Below the pieces are notes generated by a model. It searched no databases. It had not been told where the DNA came from and saw only the letters and a list, made by a program, of their open reading frames with translations. Positions 35,275-44,842 of a stretch of 64,000 bases of DNA are shown here, piece after piece. The position numbers were made by a program, and so were the translations under genes. Each line of letters begins with the position of its first letter. Position 1 is the stretch's first letter. The stretch is from an uncultured Flavobacteriales bacterium (GTDB lineage: Bacteria; Bacteroidota; Bacteroidia; Flavobacteriales_D; Sanyastnellaceae): contig CALJFZ010000015.1 in assembly GCA_938074325.1 (NCBI GenBank), forward strand, positions 97,087 to 161,086, written 5' to 3'.

Positions 35275-36432
35275 ATGGAATTGAAAACCACTGAATTGGC
35301 TGAAGAAAGAAATGGATTAAGGTACCGAGTAGTGGGTACAATGAGCGGTACATCCATGGATGCCTTGGACGTCGTGGAGGCTGCTTTCTGGGTGGAGCAT
35401 GGGCATTGGCACAGTGAGATTCTTCGGCTTCACGAAGTTGAGTTGTGTGAGGATTGGCCTGAGCGTTTCCGCAATCTTGAAAAGGCCTCTGCCCGAACCT
35501 GGATGGAATGCGAACGGGATTGGTCGGCCTGGTGTGCGGCTCAGCTTTTGGAACACGCCTCGCTAGCAGAGACTGACCTGGTCGTATTCTCTGGTCAAAC
35601 CATTTTTCACCAGCCCGAAGCGGGCTATACGGCCCAACTCGGCAGCGGTGCTGATCTGCACGGTGCGTTGGGTGCCCACATCCCTGTGGTGAGCGATCTG
35701 CGCAGTTTGGATGTGGCGCTCGGAGGCCAAGGGGCCCCGTTGGTCCCGGTGGCCGACGCAATGCTGTTCCCTGAATACGAGGCGTGCTTGAATCTGGGCG
35801 GGTTTTCCAACATCAGCAGCGACCGTAATGGGCTTCGGACAGCATGGGACATCGGACCGTGCAATTTGGTCCTCAATGCGCTGGCCCAACGCCGGGGACA
35901 AGCTTGTGATTTTGGCGGGGACTTGGCCAGGAAAGGGAAGGTGAAGACGGCTCTGTTGGAGGCATGGCTTTCGTTGGACTACCACGCACAGCCGGCTCCC
36001 AAAAGCCTCGGGACCGAATGGTTGCACACGGCATTCTGGCCCCGGTTGACGGATTTTGAATCGCACCAAAAGTGCGCGGTGGAAGATTTACTTGCAACAG
36101 CATCTACCTACATCGCCGCATCCATTCGAAAGGATGCCCGCGGAGCTCGAACCCTGGTGACAGGGGGCGGCGCCTTCAACGAAGAACTGCTTCGCCTGCT
36201 CAGGCAGGAAGCGCCACTTGTCCAGGGTGATCGTCCCATCGATGCCGTGGTGCCGGCTCCTGAGTTAATTAAGGGCAAGGAGGCCCTTGCCTTCGGATTC
36301 TTGGGGCTTCTCCGGTGGCTCGAAGTGCCGAATTCGTGGCCATCGGTCACAGGATGCCATCAAGCGCACTTGGGCGGAGCTTTGTGGGGCAAGAACGGCG
36401 TATCTTCGCCTCCGCCAAACGCAATGCAATGA
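35275..36432 (+). CDS. anmK: Anhydro-N-acetylmuramic acid kinase
   Basis: AnmK phosphorylates and opens 1,6-anhydro-MurNAc from recycled peptidoglycan, giving MurNAc-6-phosphate. The 385-residue protein has the ATP-site opening VVGTMSGTSMDALDVVEA, then VFSGQTIFHQP, SDLRSLDVALGGQGAPLVPVAD and LNLGGFSNIS. It ends with LVTGGGAFNEEL and GKEALAFGFLG. The ATG at 35275 puts the SGTS motif near the N-terminus as in characterised enzymes; the longer frame runs into the divergent gene. Its TGA overlaps the next gene's ATG (ATGA), suggesting translational coupling. Confidence 0.94.
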   Translation: MELKTTELAEERNGLRYRVVGTMSGTSMDALDVVEAAFWVEHGHWHSEILRLHEVELCEDWPERFRNLEKASARTWMECERDWSAWCAAQLLEHASLAETDLVVFSGQTIFHQPEAGYTAQLGSGADLHGALGAHIPVVSDLRSLDVALGGQGAPLVPVADAMLFPEYEACLNLGGFSNISSDRNGLRTAWDIGPCNLVLNALAQRRGQACDFGGDLARKGKVKTALLEAWLSLDYHAQPAPKSLGTEWLHTAFWPRLTDFESHQKCAVEDLLATASTYIAASIRKDARGARTLVTGGGAFNEELLRLLRQEAPLVQGDRPIDAVVPAPELIKGKEALAFGFLGLLRWLEVPNSWPSVTGCHQAHLGGALWGKNGVSSPPPNAMQ

Positions 36433-37679
36433 CCATGAAACAACTGCTTAAGGCTTACGAGGAAAAGCGTCCAGAAATCGTTTTCGAATGGCAGGACGCC
36501 GAGACAGATGCCCGAGGATGGGTGGTGATCAATTCCCTTCGAGGAGGCGCCGCCGGAGGAGGCACACGCATGCACCCCAGCCTGGACCGCCGGGAGGTGG
36601 AGAGTTTGGCCAAGACGATGGAAGTCAAATTTTCCGTGAGTGGACCGCAGATTGGCGGAGCCAAATCCGGCATTGCATTTGACCCATCAGATCCCCGAAA
36701 GGAAGCGGTGTTGCGCCGCTGGTACGCTGCGGTTACGCCATTGCTGAAATCATATTACGGAACCGGCGGAGACATGAACGTGGATGAAATCCACGAGGTC
36801 ATTCCAATCACCGAGGATTGCGGTATTTGGCATCCACAGGAAGGCGTGTTTAACGGCCATTTCAATGCGAAGAATGCGGAAAAGGTCAAGCGCATCGGCC
36901 AACTTCGCCAAGGTGTGTCCAAGGTTGTGGAGGACGTGGCTTTCACGCCCAATCCCAATCGAAAATTCCGGGTGGCCGACCTGATCACGGGTTACGGTGT
37001 GTCGGAATCTGTCCGCCATTACTACGGGATTTATGGTGGTGTCTTGGAGGGCAAGCGCGTGGTGGTGCAAGGATGGGGCAATGTCGGAGCTGCTGCAGCC
37101 TACTACCTCGCACAGGCCGGGGCGGTTATTGTTGGCATCATCGACCGAGCGGGGGGATTGATCAATGAAGAGGGGTACAGTTTCGCGGAGGTCAAGGAGC
37201 TGTTTGAAGCAAAACAAGGCAATACACTCAGCGCGCCAGATATGCTGTCTTTTGAAGAGGTCAACGCCCGCATTTGGGACGTCCAAGCCGATGTTTTTCT
37301 CCCGTGTGCAGCATCTCGTCTCATCACGCAAGACCAGCTGGATCGCATGACCAAGGCTGGCGTTGAAGTCATGTCAAGCGGGGCGAACGTGCCCTTTGCC
37401 GACCAAGAAATCTTTTATGGTCCCATCGCCGAATCTGCCGACGGGCAGTTGGCGACCATCCCGGATTTCATTGCCAACTGCGGCATGGCTCGGGTGTTCG
37501 CCTACCTCATGAGCGAATCGGATGTGGACCTCAGCGACGCGGCGATCTTCGGGGACACGTCAGCGACCATCGAAGGCGCATTGCGGCAAACCCATGCGCA
37601 AAACGCAGGAAATACCGGGCTCACAGCCACTGCTTTTGAAATTGCATTGGGAAAATTGATGCCCGCTGGTAGCAATTAA
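36429..37679 (+). CDS. Glu/Leu/Phe/Val dehydrogenase
   Basis: A 416-residue NAD(P)-dependent amino-acid dehydrogenase. The substrate half has GGAAGGGTRMHP and the catalytic-Lys segment GPQIGGAKSGI (Lys79). It also has GTGGDMNVDEIHEVIP with the conserved Asp. The Rossmann half begins VVVQGWGNVGAAAAYYLA. It could act on glutamate or on branched-chain amino acids; the variant GAKSG in place of the common GGKGG makes the substrate uncertain. The start at ATG 36429 overlaps the anmK stop; a second ATG follows two codons later. A TATCTTCG at 36401-36408 could also act as an internal promoter. Confidence 0.9.
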   Translation: MTMKQLLKAYEEKRPEIVFEWQDAETDARGWVVINSLRGGAAGGGTRMHPSLDRREVESLAKTMEVKFSVSGPQIGGAKSGIAFDPSDPRKEAVLRRWYAAVTPLLKSYYGTGGDMNVDEIHEVIPITEDCGIWHPQEGVFNGHFNAKNAEKVKRIGQLRQGVSKVVEDVAFTPNPNRKFRVADLITGYGVSESVRHYYGIYGGVLEGKRVVVQGWGNVGAAAAYYLAQAGAVIVGIIDRAGGLINEEGYSFAEVKELFEAKQGNTLSAPDMLSFEEVNARIWDVQADVFLPCAASRLITQDQLDRMTKAGVEVMSSGANVPFADQEIFYGPIAESADGQLATIPDFIANCGMARVFAYLMSESDVDLSDAAIFGDTSATIEGALRQTHAQNAGNTGLTATAFEIALGKLMPAGSN

Positions 37680-37740
37680 GGCCCACGCCCATTCGGGCAG
37701 CGAATCCCTGTTGTAATTTCCGCACGCAAAACCATCATTC

Positions 37741-39111
37741 ATGGAATTCATCGTACTCGCCATCTTTGTCTTGGGCTACCTTTTCATCGCCCTTGAGCAC
37801 ACATTTCACATCGACAAGGCGGCCAGTGCGTTGTTGACCGGAACCATCTGTTGGGGGCTGTTCGTGGTCGGAGTTCATGATGTCCCGGCGCACCTTGCGG
37901 AAGATTTTTCCGCTTTTTCAGCGGGCTTCAATGGCACCGAGATGCAAGCGCTTCATCACTTTTTCGAGCACCGCTTGCTGCACCACATGGAGGACATCAG
38001 TTCGATTCTGTTCTTCCTCTTGGGCGCTATGACCATCGTGGAGTTGGTGGATGCTCACGAAGGATTTTCGGTCATTACGGACCGCATCAAGACGACCAAC
38101 AAGGTCAAACTCGTGTGGATATTGAGCTTGCTGACCTTTTTCTTCTCAGCCGTTTTGGACAACCTCACAACATCGATTGTCATGGTGTCGCTGCTGCGCA
38201 AGTTGATTGATGACAAGGAGACCCGTTGGGTCTTCGCGGGGATCGTCATCATTGCAGCGAATGCCGGTGGTGCTTGGTCGCCCATTGGTGACATCACGAC
38301 CACCATGCTCTGGATCGGCAATCAATTGACTGCCGATGTGATTGTGACCAATCTGATTGTGCCTTCCCTGGCTTGTTTGGTGGTGCCGCTGGGCATCCTC
38401 TCCTTCACCATGAAGGGGAATGTGGAGCGACCCGCAGTGAAGAAGGATAGCAAGGATCCCACCTCACCGGGGGAGCGAAAATTGGTGTTCATCATGGGAG
38501 TGGCCGGTCTTTTGTTCGTGCCCGTATTCAAAACGGTAACGCACCTTCCTCCCTTCATGGGCATGATGCTTTCGTTGGGCATGATGTGGGTCATCACCGA
38601 GATCATTCACCGCAGCAAGAACCACGAAGACCGGGACCATTTGTCGGTGATCGGCGTTCTGCGTAAGATTGATTCTGCTTCTGTACTGTTCTTTTTGGGC
38701 ATCTTGTTGGCGGTGGCCTCGTTGCAAGAAATTGGCCACTTGATCACGGCTGCAGCTTGGCTGCGGGACACCATGGGCGATGTGTACGCCATCAACGTTG
38801 TCATTGGCTTTTTGTCGGCCATCGTGGACAACGTGCCACTGGTGGCTGCGTCCATGGGGATGTACGACATTGCTCCAGCGACCAGCACGGGTTGGGAAGG
38901 ATTCTTCACGCAAAATGGAATCTTCTGGCAGTTCTTGGCCTACTGCGCTGGAACGGGAGGGTCCGCTTTGATCATTGGGTCGGCTGCGGGTGTGGCTGTA
39001 ATGGGGTTGGAGCGCATTGATTTTGTGTGGTACCTCAAGAAAATCAGCTTGTTGGCCATCGCAGGTTACCTCGCAGGAGCCGGTGTGTTCTGGTTGATGT
39101 TCCACGGTTGA
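37741..39111 (+). CDS. nhaD: Na+/H+ antiporter NhaD
   Basis: A 456-residue inner-membrane antiporter of the NhaD family that exports Na+ in exchange for protons, fitting a marine lifestyle. About 11-12 hydrophobic helices are visible. Conserved parts are LGAMTIVELVDAHEGF, FFFSAVLDNLTTSIVM, ANAGGAWSPIGDITTTMLWI and SAIVDNVPLVAASMGMY, with the Asp-Asn and Gly-Ser residues of this family. The gene stands 61 bases after the dehydrogenase and 125 bases before exbB. Confidence 0.93.
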   Translation: MEFIVLAIFVLGYLFIALEHTFHIDKAASALLTGTICWGLFVVGVHDVPAHLAEDFSAFSAGFNGTEMQALHHFFEHRLLHHMEDISSILFFLLGAMTIVELVDAHEGFSVITDRIKTTNKVKLVWILSLLTFFFSAVLDNLTTSIVMVSLLRKLIDDKETRWVFAGIVIIAANAGGAWSPIGDITTTMLWIGNQLTADVIVTNLIVPSLACLVVPLGILSFTMKGNVERPAVKKDSKDPTSPGERKLVFIMGVAGLLFVPVFKTVTHLPPFMGMMLSLGMMWVITEIIHRSKNHEDRDHLSVIGVLRKIDSASVLFFLGILLAVASLQEIGHLITAAAWLRDTMGDVYAINVVIGFLSAIVDNVPLVAASMGMYDIAPATSTGWEGFFTQNGIFWQFLAYCAGTGGSALIIGSAAGVAVMGLERIDFVWYLKKISLLAIAGYLAGAGVFWLMFHG

Positions 39112-39236
39112 TTGCCATTGCAGACGGTGCACGTTGTGAACCGTGTACGGTCGAAAATTGATTCTTTTTGGGCATTCTCAAGCCAATAATTGAGAGAACT
39201 TTCTCGTTTCAACAACGGCATTGAACGCGAGAATTT

Positions 39237-39950
39237 ATGAAGACATTTATGCTACTTGATGTGACCACCGGAGGAGAGGTCGCGGACGAATCAGTGGAGG
39301 CCATTCAGCAAGTGGATGTGAGCATCCTGGAATTGATCCTGGAAGGGTCCAGCGGCATCGGAGGCGGCGCCGTGATGATATTGCTGGCGCTCATGAGTTT
39401 GGCGGCGATCTACTTGTTCTTCGAGCGCACGTTCGCCATTGCCAAAGCCGAAAAGGTGAGCCCGGATTTCATGAACAAGATCCGCGACTACATCGGCCAA
39501 GGAAGTTTTGATAGCGCACGCAACCTATGCCAGTCGTCCAACACCCCGATGGCGCGTATGTTGGACAAAGGCATCAGCCGCATCGGAAAGGACCTAAAGG
39601 ACATCAGCGTTTCCATCGAAAACATCGGTAAGCTAGAGATCTACAACCTGGAAAAGAACCTCAGTTCCCTCGCGACCATTGCAAGCGCCGCTCCGATGTT
39701 GGGCTTCCTTGGAACGGTTTTGGGCATGGTACAGGTCTTCTTGGACATGGAGCAAGTCGGTACCGTGAGCGTTGAACACATTTCTTCGGGGACCAAACAA
39801 GCCATGATCACGACCATCGTCGGACTGGTGGTGGGCATCATCGCCTACATGGCCTACAACAACTTGGTGAGCAAGGTCTCCAAAGTCATTCATAAGATGG
39901 AGGCGACGAGCATAGAGTTCATCGACATCTTGGAAGAACCCGCCGCATGA
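39237..39950 (+). CDS. exbB: MotA/TolQ/ExbB proton channel protein
   Basis: A 237-residue inner-membrane protein with three membrane segments. The long cytoplasmic loop lies between segments 1 and 2, and the family core AASAAPMLGFLGTVLGMVQVF spans segment 2. It uses the proton gradient to power TonB together with ExbD. The N-terminus is extended (about 35 residues before the first membrane helix). Its stop overlaps the exbD start (ATGA). It heads an exbB-exbD-tonB-folC operon. Confidence 0.93.
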   Translation: MKTFMLLDVTTGGEVADESVEAIQQVDVSILELILEGSSGIGGGAVMILLALMSLAAIYLFFERTFAIAKAEKVSPDFMNKIRDYIGQGSFDSARNLCQSSNTPMARMLDKGISRIGKDLKDISVSIENIGKLEIYNLEKNLSSLATIASAAPMLGFLGTVLGMVQVFLDMEQVGTVSVEHISSGTKQAMITTIVGLVVGIIAYMAYNNLVSKVSKVIHKMEATSIEFIDILEEPAA

Positions 39951-40339
39951 ATTTAGGCCAACGAAATAAGATCAGCGTTGGCGGGAACATGTCGTCCATG
40001 ACGGACTTGGTCTTCCTGCTCCTCATCTTCTTCATCATTCTGTCGACGTTGGTGAGCAACGGGGTGAATGTGGAGTTGCCCAAGGCCAAAGGCACCACAT
40101 CGGTTACGTCCAAAATGACGCTGAGCATCAAGCCCGACGGTTCGTACCACCTCAACGGTGGGCCTGTCGCCTACGAAGATTTGGAATCGCTTCTACGCGT
40201 TCGATTGGAGGACTCAGCAGATCCGGTATTGTATTTGCAAGTGGATGAAGCAGTTCCCACCGGGAAGACCGTTGAGGTCATTGGCATGGCCAAGGCCAAT
40301 GAATGGAAGGTCATGCTCGGAGCTACGCCTAAGAATTAA
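39947..40339 (+). CDS. exbD: ExbD/TolR biopolymer transport protein
   Basis: A 130-residue protein with a short cytoplasmic tail, one membrane helix (SSMTDLVFLLLIFFIILSTL) containing the key Asp that carries protons, and a periplasmic domain ending DPVLYLQVDEAVPTGK. It partners ExbB and TonB. It overlaps exbB by 4 bases and is 6 bases from the tonB-like gene. Confidence 0.93.
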   Translation: MNLGQRNKISVGGNMSSMTDLVFLLLIFFIILSTLVSNGVNVELPKAKGTTSVTSKMTLSIKPDGSYHLNGGPVAYEDLESLLRVRLEDSADPVLYLQVDEAVPTGKTVEVIGMAKANEWKVMLGATPKN

Positions 40340-40345
40340 GTTCGG

Positions 40346-41140
40346 ATGCAAGCGACATTGGAAAAACGACGCCAAGAAGGCGAGAAGAAGGACCGTGTGA
40401 AGGCGGCCCTGCTCGCATTCATCTCCTTTGTGGGGGTGGTGGTGGCGTGTTTTTTCTTGGTTGCCTTCACCAAGTCCATCCCGCCACCCGGTGAGCAATT
40501 CGTCGCCGTTGGCTTTGCGGACGTTGGTGAGGTGTCCGAAGCGTCGGGGGACGTAGAATCGGAAGTTCCGTCAGAAATTGTTGAAGAGGTGGTGCAAGAA
40601 GAGGTCTCCCAGAGCGAACCCACCGAAGCAGCCGTTGCGGAGGAAGTCGTGACCCAAACCGAATCGGAAGTATCGGTTCCCACTGCGCCTGACCCAGTGG
40701 AACAACCGGTTGAAGAACCGGAACGCCAAGTCAACTCCCAATTGTCAAACGCCTTCAGTGCGCTGGCGCAAAGTGGAGGCGGCGGCTCAGAAGGCGGCTC
40801 GGAGACGGGCATTGGCAATGAAGGTGCAGAAGATGCAAAAATTGATGGCCGCGGCGTGGTCAGTGGCGACGAGGGGGACTTCGATTTGGATGGAGGAAGC
40901 ATCATCGGCCGGCCCATACAAGAGGAAACGCCCCATGAAGAGGGCGTTGTACGCGTGAAGATCTTGGTCGACAAATACGGCAAGGTGACGTCGGCGACCT
41001 ACGACGGTGCCGGCTCAAATACGGCCGATACCGAGTTGATCGAGATGGCGTGCCGAGCCGCACGCACCACGACCTGGACCGAGAACTTGGCGCGTCCCGT
41101 GCGATCGGGGTATGTGACCATTCGATTCGAGCTCGAGTGA
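40346..41140 (+). CDS. tonB: TonB-like energy transducer
   Basis: A 264-residue protein with the TonB layout: a basic N-terminal tail, one membrane helix (about 20-45), and a long acidic Glu/Val/Pro-rich periplasmic linker (about 60-130). It ends in a TonB C-terminal domain starting GVVRVKILVDKYGKVTSATY. The linker is acidic (repeated E, V, Q) rather than the Pro-Lys-rich type of enterobacteria. It passes energy from ExbBD to outer-membrane receptors. Its TGA overlaps the folC GTG. Confidence 0.88.
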   Translation: MQATLEKRRQEGEKKDRVKAALLAFISFVGVVVACFFLVAFTKSIPPPGEQFVAVGFADVGEVSEASGDVESEVPSEIVEEVVQEEVSQSEPTEAAVAEEVVTQTESEVSVPTAPDPVEQPVEEPERQVNSQLSNAFSALAQSGGGGSEGGSETGIGNEGAEDAKIDGRGVVSGDEGDFDLDGGSIIGRPIQEETPHEEGVVRVKILVDKYGKVTSATYDGAGSNTADTELIEMACRAARTTTWTENLARPVRSGYVTIRFELE

Positions 41141-42378
41141 CCTACGCGGAGTCCGTCCAGTGGTTGTTCGATCAACTGCCGATGTTTCAGCGCCAAGGTG
41201 CTGCCGCGTATAAGGCAGATTTGAGCGGCACTTGGAACGTATTGGAGGCGCTGGGTCGACCGGATCGCAGTTTAGATCATATCATCCACGTGGCAGGTAC
41301 CAATGGCAAAGGTTCCGTTTGTACCGCTCTTTCCAATGCATTGCAAGCACAGGGAAGAAAAGTGGCCTTGTTTACGTCGCCGCATTTAACCGATTTCAGG
41401 GAGCGAATGCGCGTCAACGGTGAAATGCCGCCCGAGGAATGGGTGGTTCAGTTTATTGAACGTTACCGACCAGAGTTGGAGTCCGCTCAGCTTCAGCCTT
41501 CGTTTTTTGAATGGACTTTCGGCATGGCCTTGACCTGGTTCGCCGAAGAAGAAGTGGATGCAGTGGTTTTGGAAACAGGAATGGGCGGCCGCTTGGACAG
41601 CACCAATGTATTTCCAAAGCCCTTGGTTACTGCCATTACGAACATCGGATTGGATCATCAGCAATTCCTGGGTCCGGACATTCGCTCCATCGCTCGGGAA
41701 AAGGCGGGCATCATCAAGGACGGCTCGCCGCTCGTCATGGGACGCATGCGACCGGAAGCCCAATCCGTGTTGCTGGAAACCGCCAACCGTTGCGGAGCGG
41801 AAGTGCATTATGCGGGCGTGGCCGTCCACGATGCCGGTTCCACGCACGGTCCTCATTGGCCCGAAAACCGAGCGACGGCACACAAAGTCCTCGAGGTGTT
41901 GGCAACCACGCCATTTGGGAGGGGCTTGAACGTACCCGCACTTTCTGACTTGACGAAGGCGGGGCATGCGGGCAGGTGGCAATGGTTGCCTGTATTGGAG
42001 AACGGCACGCGCTTGCTGCTAGACTGTGCCCACAACTTGGATGGCCTGTCAAAAACATTGAAGGCCGTTGAAGATGAAACGTTCGATGAGCTTTGGGTCG
42101 TCTTCGGTGCCGTGAATGACAAGGACCTTGACGGGGCGCTTGAAATGATGCCGAAAAGCGCGCAGTACGCCTTCTGCGCCGCTCGGATTCCCCGTGCCCT
42201 GCCCAGTGCCGATCTCGCCCAGCGATCAGAGGCCTACGGTTTGAAGGGAAGGGCTTATTCCACGGTAGCGCACGCCATGGACGAAGTGACCAAGCGCGCC
42301 CGATCAACCGACTTGGTGGTCGCCCTGGGCAGCGTCTTCGTTGCCGGAGAAGTATTGACCTGGTCGGACGCGCGCTGA
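41137..42378 (+). CDS. folC: Folylpolyglutamate synthase / dihydrofolate synthase
   Basis: FolC adds glutamate to dihydropteroate or folates. The 413-residue protein has the Mur-ligase-like P-loop HVAGTNGKGSVCTA (Gly54-Ser60), TSPHLTDFRERMRVNG, and VVLETGMGGRLDSTN. ITNIGLDHQQFLG and KAGIIK follow, with LLLDCAHNLDGL further on. The start is GTG at 41137, which overlaps the tonB stop and gives the usual N-terminus; the next ATG would cut conserved sequence. The stop abuts the convergent gpmI stop with no gap. Confidence 0.94.
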   Translation: MTYAESVQWLFDQLPMFQRQGAAAYKADLSGTWNVLEALGRPDRSLDHIIHVAGTNGKGSVCTALSNALQAQGRKVALFTSPHLTDFRERMRVNGEMPPEEWVVQFIERYRPELESAQLQPSFFEWTFGMALTWFAEEEVDAVVLETGMGGRLDSTNVFPKPLVTAITNIGLDHQQFLGPDIRSIAREKAGIIKDGSPLVMGRMRPEAQSVLLETANRCGAEVHYAGVAVHDAGSTHGPHWPENRATAHKVLEVLATTPFGRGLNVPALSDLTKAGHAGRWQWLPVLENGTRLLLDCAHNLDGLSKTLKAVEDETFDELWVVFGAVNDKDLDGALEMMPKSAQYAFCAARIPRALPSADLAQRSEAYGLKGRAYSTVAHAMDEVTKRARSTDLVVALGSVFVAGEVLTWSDAR

Positions 42379-43899
42379 TCAGAACAACGCCTTGCCAGTC
42401 ATGGCCTCGGGTTGATCAATGCCCATTAATTTCAATACGGTTGGCGCCACGTCAGCCAAAATGCCGTCGTGTATGGCGGAGACGTCGTCCGAAATGAGCA
42501 CCACAGGAACGGGGTTGGTTGTGTGTGCGGTGTGCGGTGACCCATCTTCATGGCGAGCGAAATCTGCATTGCCGTGGTCGGCAATAATGATGAATTGGTA
42601 ACCGTTCGCGCGGCCTGTTTCCACAACTGATTGCAAGCATTGGTCGGTCACCTCAACGGCCTTGACAATGGCATCGAAAACGCCCGTATGCCCTACCATG
42701 TCGGGGTTGGCAAAATTCAAGCAGATAAAATCCGGAGCGTCGCCAGAAGCGCCTGATAACTCCGGGGTGATCAAGTCCACGATTTCGTGGGCGGACATTT
42801 CCGGTTGCAAATCATACGTGGGCACTTTGGGACTGTGTGCCATCAGGCGGCGTTCCCCATCGAACGGTACCTCTCGGCCTCCGCTGAAGAAGAATGTGAC
42901 GTGCGGGTACTTTTCCGTCTCTGCGATTCTGATCTGCGTGCGATCCGCAGCAGCGACGACTTCGCCCAAGGTCTGGGCAATGTTGGGTTTGTCATAAATG
43001 ACGTGCACTCCTTCGAACGAGTCATCGTAGTTGGTCATCGTCACATAGTGCAGAGCAAGCGGCGCCATCTCTTGTTCGGGATACGCTCGCTGCGTCAACG
43101 CTGAAGTGATTTCGCGGCAGCGGTCCGTGCGGAAATTGAAGCAAATCACGACGTCATTTGGAGCTACGCAGACGGCTTCACCCACCACAAATGGTCGAAT
43201 GAACTCGTCTGTGATGTCCTGTGCATAGTGGGCTTCAACTCCTTCAACGGCTGATCCATACTGCGCACCTTCGCCTCTTACGAGGGTGGCATACGCCTGT
43301 GCGATGCGTTCCCATCGGTTGTCGCGGTCCATGGCATAGTACCGACCGTGCACGGAAGCGATGCGGCCGCCTGTCTCACTCAATACATTTTCAAGTTCTC
43401 CCAAATATTTCACAGCGGTCTGGGGCGAGGTGTCGCGTCCGTCGGTGAAGGCGTGGACAGCGAAATCACGAATGCCTGCAGCGGATGCTGCATGGCACAG
43501 GGCTTCCAGGTGTGCTTGCTGCGAATGCACGCCGCCTTTCGATACCAACCCCATGAAATGAAGCCGAGCATCTGTTTTTTTAGCCCGATCAAAAGCCGAT
43601 TGCAGCACCGCCTCATCGGCAAAAGAGCCTGCTTCGATTGCCCGGTTGATGCGCAACAAGTCCTGGTAGACAATGCGGCCTGCCCCGATGTTCATGTGGC
43701 CCACTTCGCTGTTGCCCATTTGGCCCTCGGGCAGTCCGACGTGCTCTCCGTCCGTCCGCAAGGTGGCCTTGGGGTGCTCTGCCAACAGTCGGTCCATGTA
43801 TGGAGTGTGGGCCGCGGCAATTGCGTTGCTCGCGTCATCGTTTCCGATGCCCCAACCATCCAAGATGATCAGGGCGCATTTGTTTGATGAATGGGTCAT
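42379..43899 (-). CDS. gpmI: 2,3-bisphosphoglycerate-independent phosphoglycerate mutase
   Basis: A 506-residue alkaline-phosphatase-fold enzyme interconverting 3- and 2-phosphoglycerate with two manganese ions. Asp14 lies in LDGWG and the phosphoserine Ser64 in MGNSEVGHMNIGAGR. FTDGRDT and ADHGNAD hold further metal ligands. Its ATG overlaps the TGA of the upstream histidine kinase, so the two appear coupled. Confidence 0.96.
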   Translation of the reverse strand: MTHSSNKCALIILDGWGIGNDDASNAIAAAHTPYMDRLLAEHPKATLRTDGEHVGLPEGQMGNSEVGHMNIGAGRIVYQDLLRINRAIEAGSFADEAVLQSAFDRAKKTDARLHFMGLVSKGGVHSQQAHLEALCHAASAAGIRDFAVHAFTDGRDTSPQTAVKYLGELENVLSETGGRIASVHGRYYAMDRDNRWERIAQAYATLVRGEGAQYGSAVEGVEAHYAQDITDEFIRPFVVGEAVCVAPNDVVICFNFRTDRCREITSALTQRAYPEQEMAPLALHYVTMTNYDDSFEGVHVIYDKPNIAQTLGEVVAAADRTQIRIAETEKYPHVTFFFSGGREVPFDGERRLMAHSPKVPTYDLQPEMSAHEIVDLITPELSGASGDAPDFICLNFANPDMVGHTGVFDAIVKAVEVTDQCLQSVVETGRANGYQFIIIADHGNADFARHEDGSPHTAHTTNPVPVVLISDDVSAIHDGILADVAPTVLKLMGIDQPEAMTGKALF

Positions 43900-44819
43900 G
43901 AAGTAAGGGGTAGTTCAGTAGCGATATGGCATCCACCGCGTTTACTAGCGGCGATGGTCAATTGACCACCGTGCATGCGGATGATTTGGTGGGCCAGGTA
44001 CAAGCCGAGTCCGGTGCCGGTGGTGTCGGTGTGCTCGATGCGTTCGAATTTTTCAAGCACCACCTTGCGCATATTGGCGGGGATGCCTTTTCCGCCGTCG
44101 TTCACGGAGCATTGAATGGCATCCATTTGCTGCGATAAGACGACGTGGACGGGCTCGTTATTCGGGCTGTATTTGAGGGCGTTTTCAATAATGTTTCCCC
44201 AAGCCAAAGCAATGGCGTCCGCGTCGCCTTGGACCAGTCCCATGGGTTCGCTGGGCGCATCAAGGGTGATTTCTCGATCGCGGTAGGGTCCCGTTTTTTG
44301 GCGTTGGATGACGTCCTTGAGCAGGTTCTCCGCGTCGAAAGGCTCGCGGTTCATTGCTTTGCCGGAGACGAGGCGGTTGCTTTGGAGAATGTTCTCTACG
44401 CGTTGCGAGAGTCGGGCCAAACCCGCGCTTGCGTCTTGATAAAGGTCCTTTTTCGTTTCCTCGTCCCACTCGTGGCGTTTGAGGGAATCAATGGCCAATT
44501 GTGTTCCGGCGATGGGCGTTTTCAATTCATGCGTGACTGCAAGGAGGAAGTGCCGCTCTTTTCGCGCTTGTGCTCGCTCCTTTTTGATGCCTTTCCAGAT
44601 GGCAACGAACCCCCAGCTCAAGAGTCCGAGGAAAACAGAGCCTTCACCGAGAATCATCAACGTGTAACGCGTGGCAGTTGAGCTTCCGGCCAACGCATCG
44701 ATGGTATGGTGCTGTTGGATTAAGAGGTAAGCCCACCAGCCAAACTGCATCAAGATGTAGGCGCCTAAAAGCCCGGTGAGCCACGTTCGGTTCGCTCGTT
44801 CTGCTTGGTGCGTTGGCAT
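43896..44819 (-). CDS. Sensor histidine kinase (no cognate regulator nearby)
   Basis: A 307-residue membrane sensor kinase with two membrane helices (about 12-35 and 52-76) and a very short periplasmic segment. The HisKA domain carries the phospho-acceptor His97 in FLLAVTHELKTP. The ATPase domain has the N-box NIIENALKYSP, G1 VNDGGKGIP and G2 TGTGLGLYLAH. The small sensor loop suggests it detects a membrane signal or acts through a partner. No response regulator gene is adjacent; its neighbours are gpmI and a methyltransferase. Confidence 0.9.
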   Translation of the reverse strand: MPTHQAERANRTWLTGLLGAYILMQFGWWAYLLIQQHHTIDALAGSSTATRYTLMILGEGSVFLGLLSWGFVAIWKGIKKERAQARKERHFLLAVTHELKTPIAGTQLAIDSLKRHEWDEETKKDLYQDASAGLARLSQRVENILQSNRLVSGKAMNREPFDAENLLKDVIQRQKTGPYRDREITLDAPSEPMGLVQGDADAIALAWGNIIENALKYSPNNEPVHVVLSQQMDAIQCSVNDGGKGIPANMRKVVLEKFERIEHTDTTGTGLGLYLAHQIIRMHGGQLTIAASKRGGCHIATELPLTS

Positions 44820-44823
44820 GCTG

Positions 44824-44831
44824 CAAAGCTA
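44824..44831 (-). promoter_or_regulatory. -7 element TAGCTTTG next to the histidine kinase start
   Basis: A perfect TAnnTTTG on minus lies in the 23-base gap after the methyltransferase gene and ends 4 bases before the kinase ATG. Confidence 0.5.
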
Positions 44832-44842
44832 GCACACGCCCA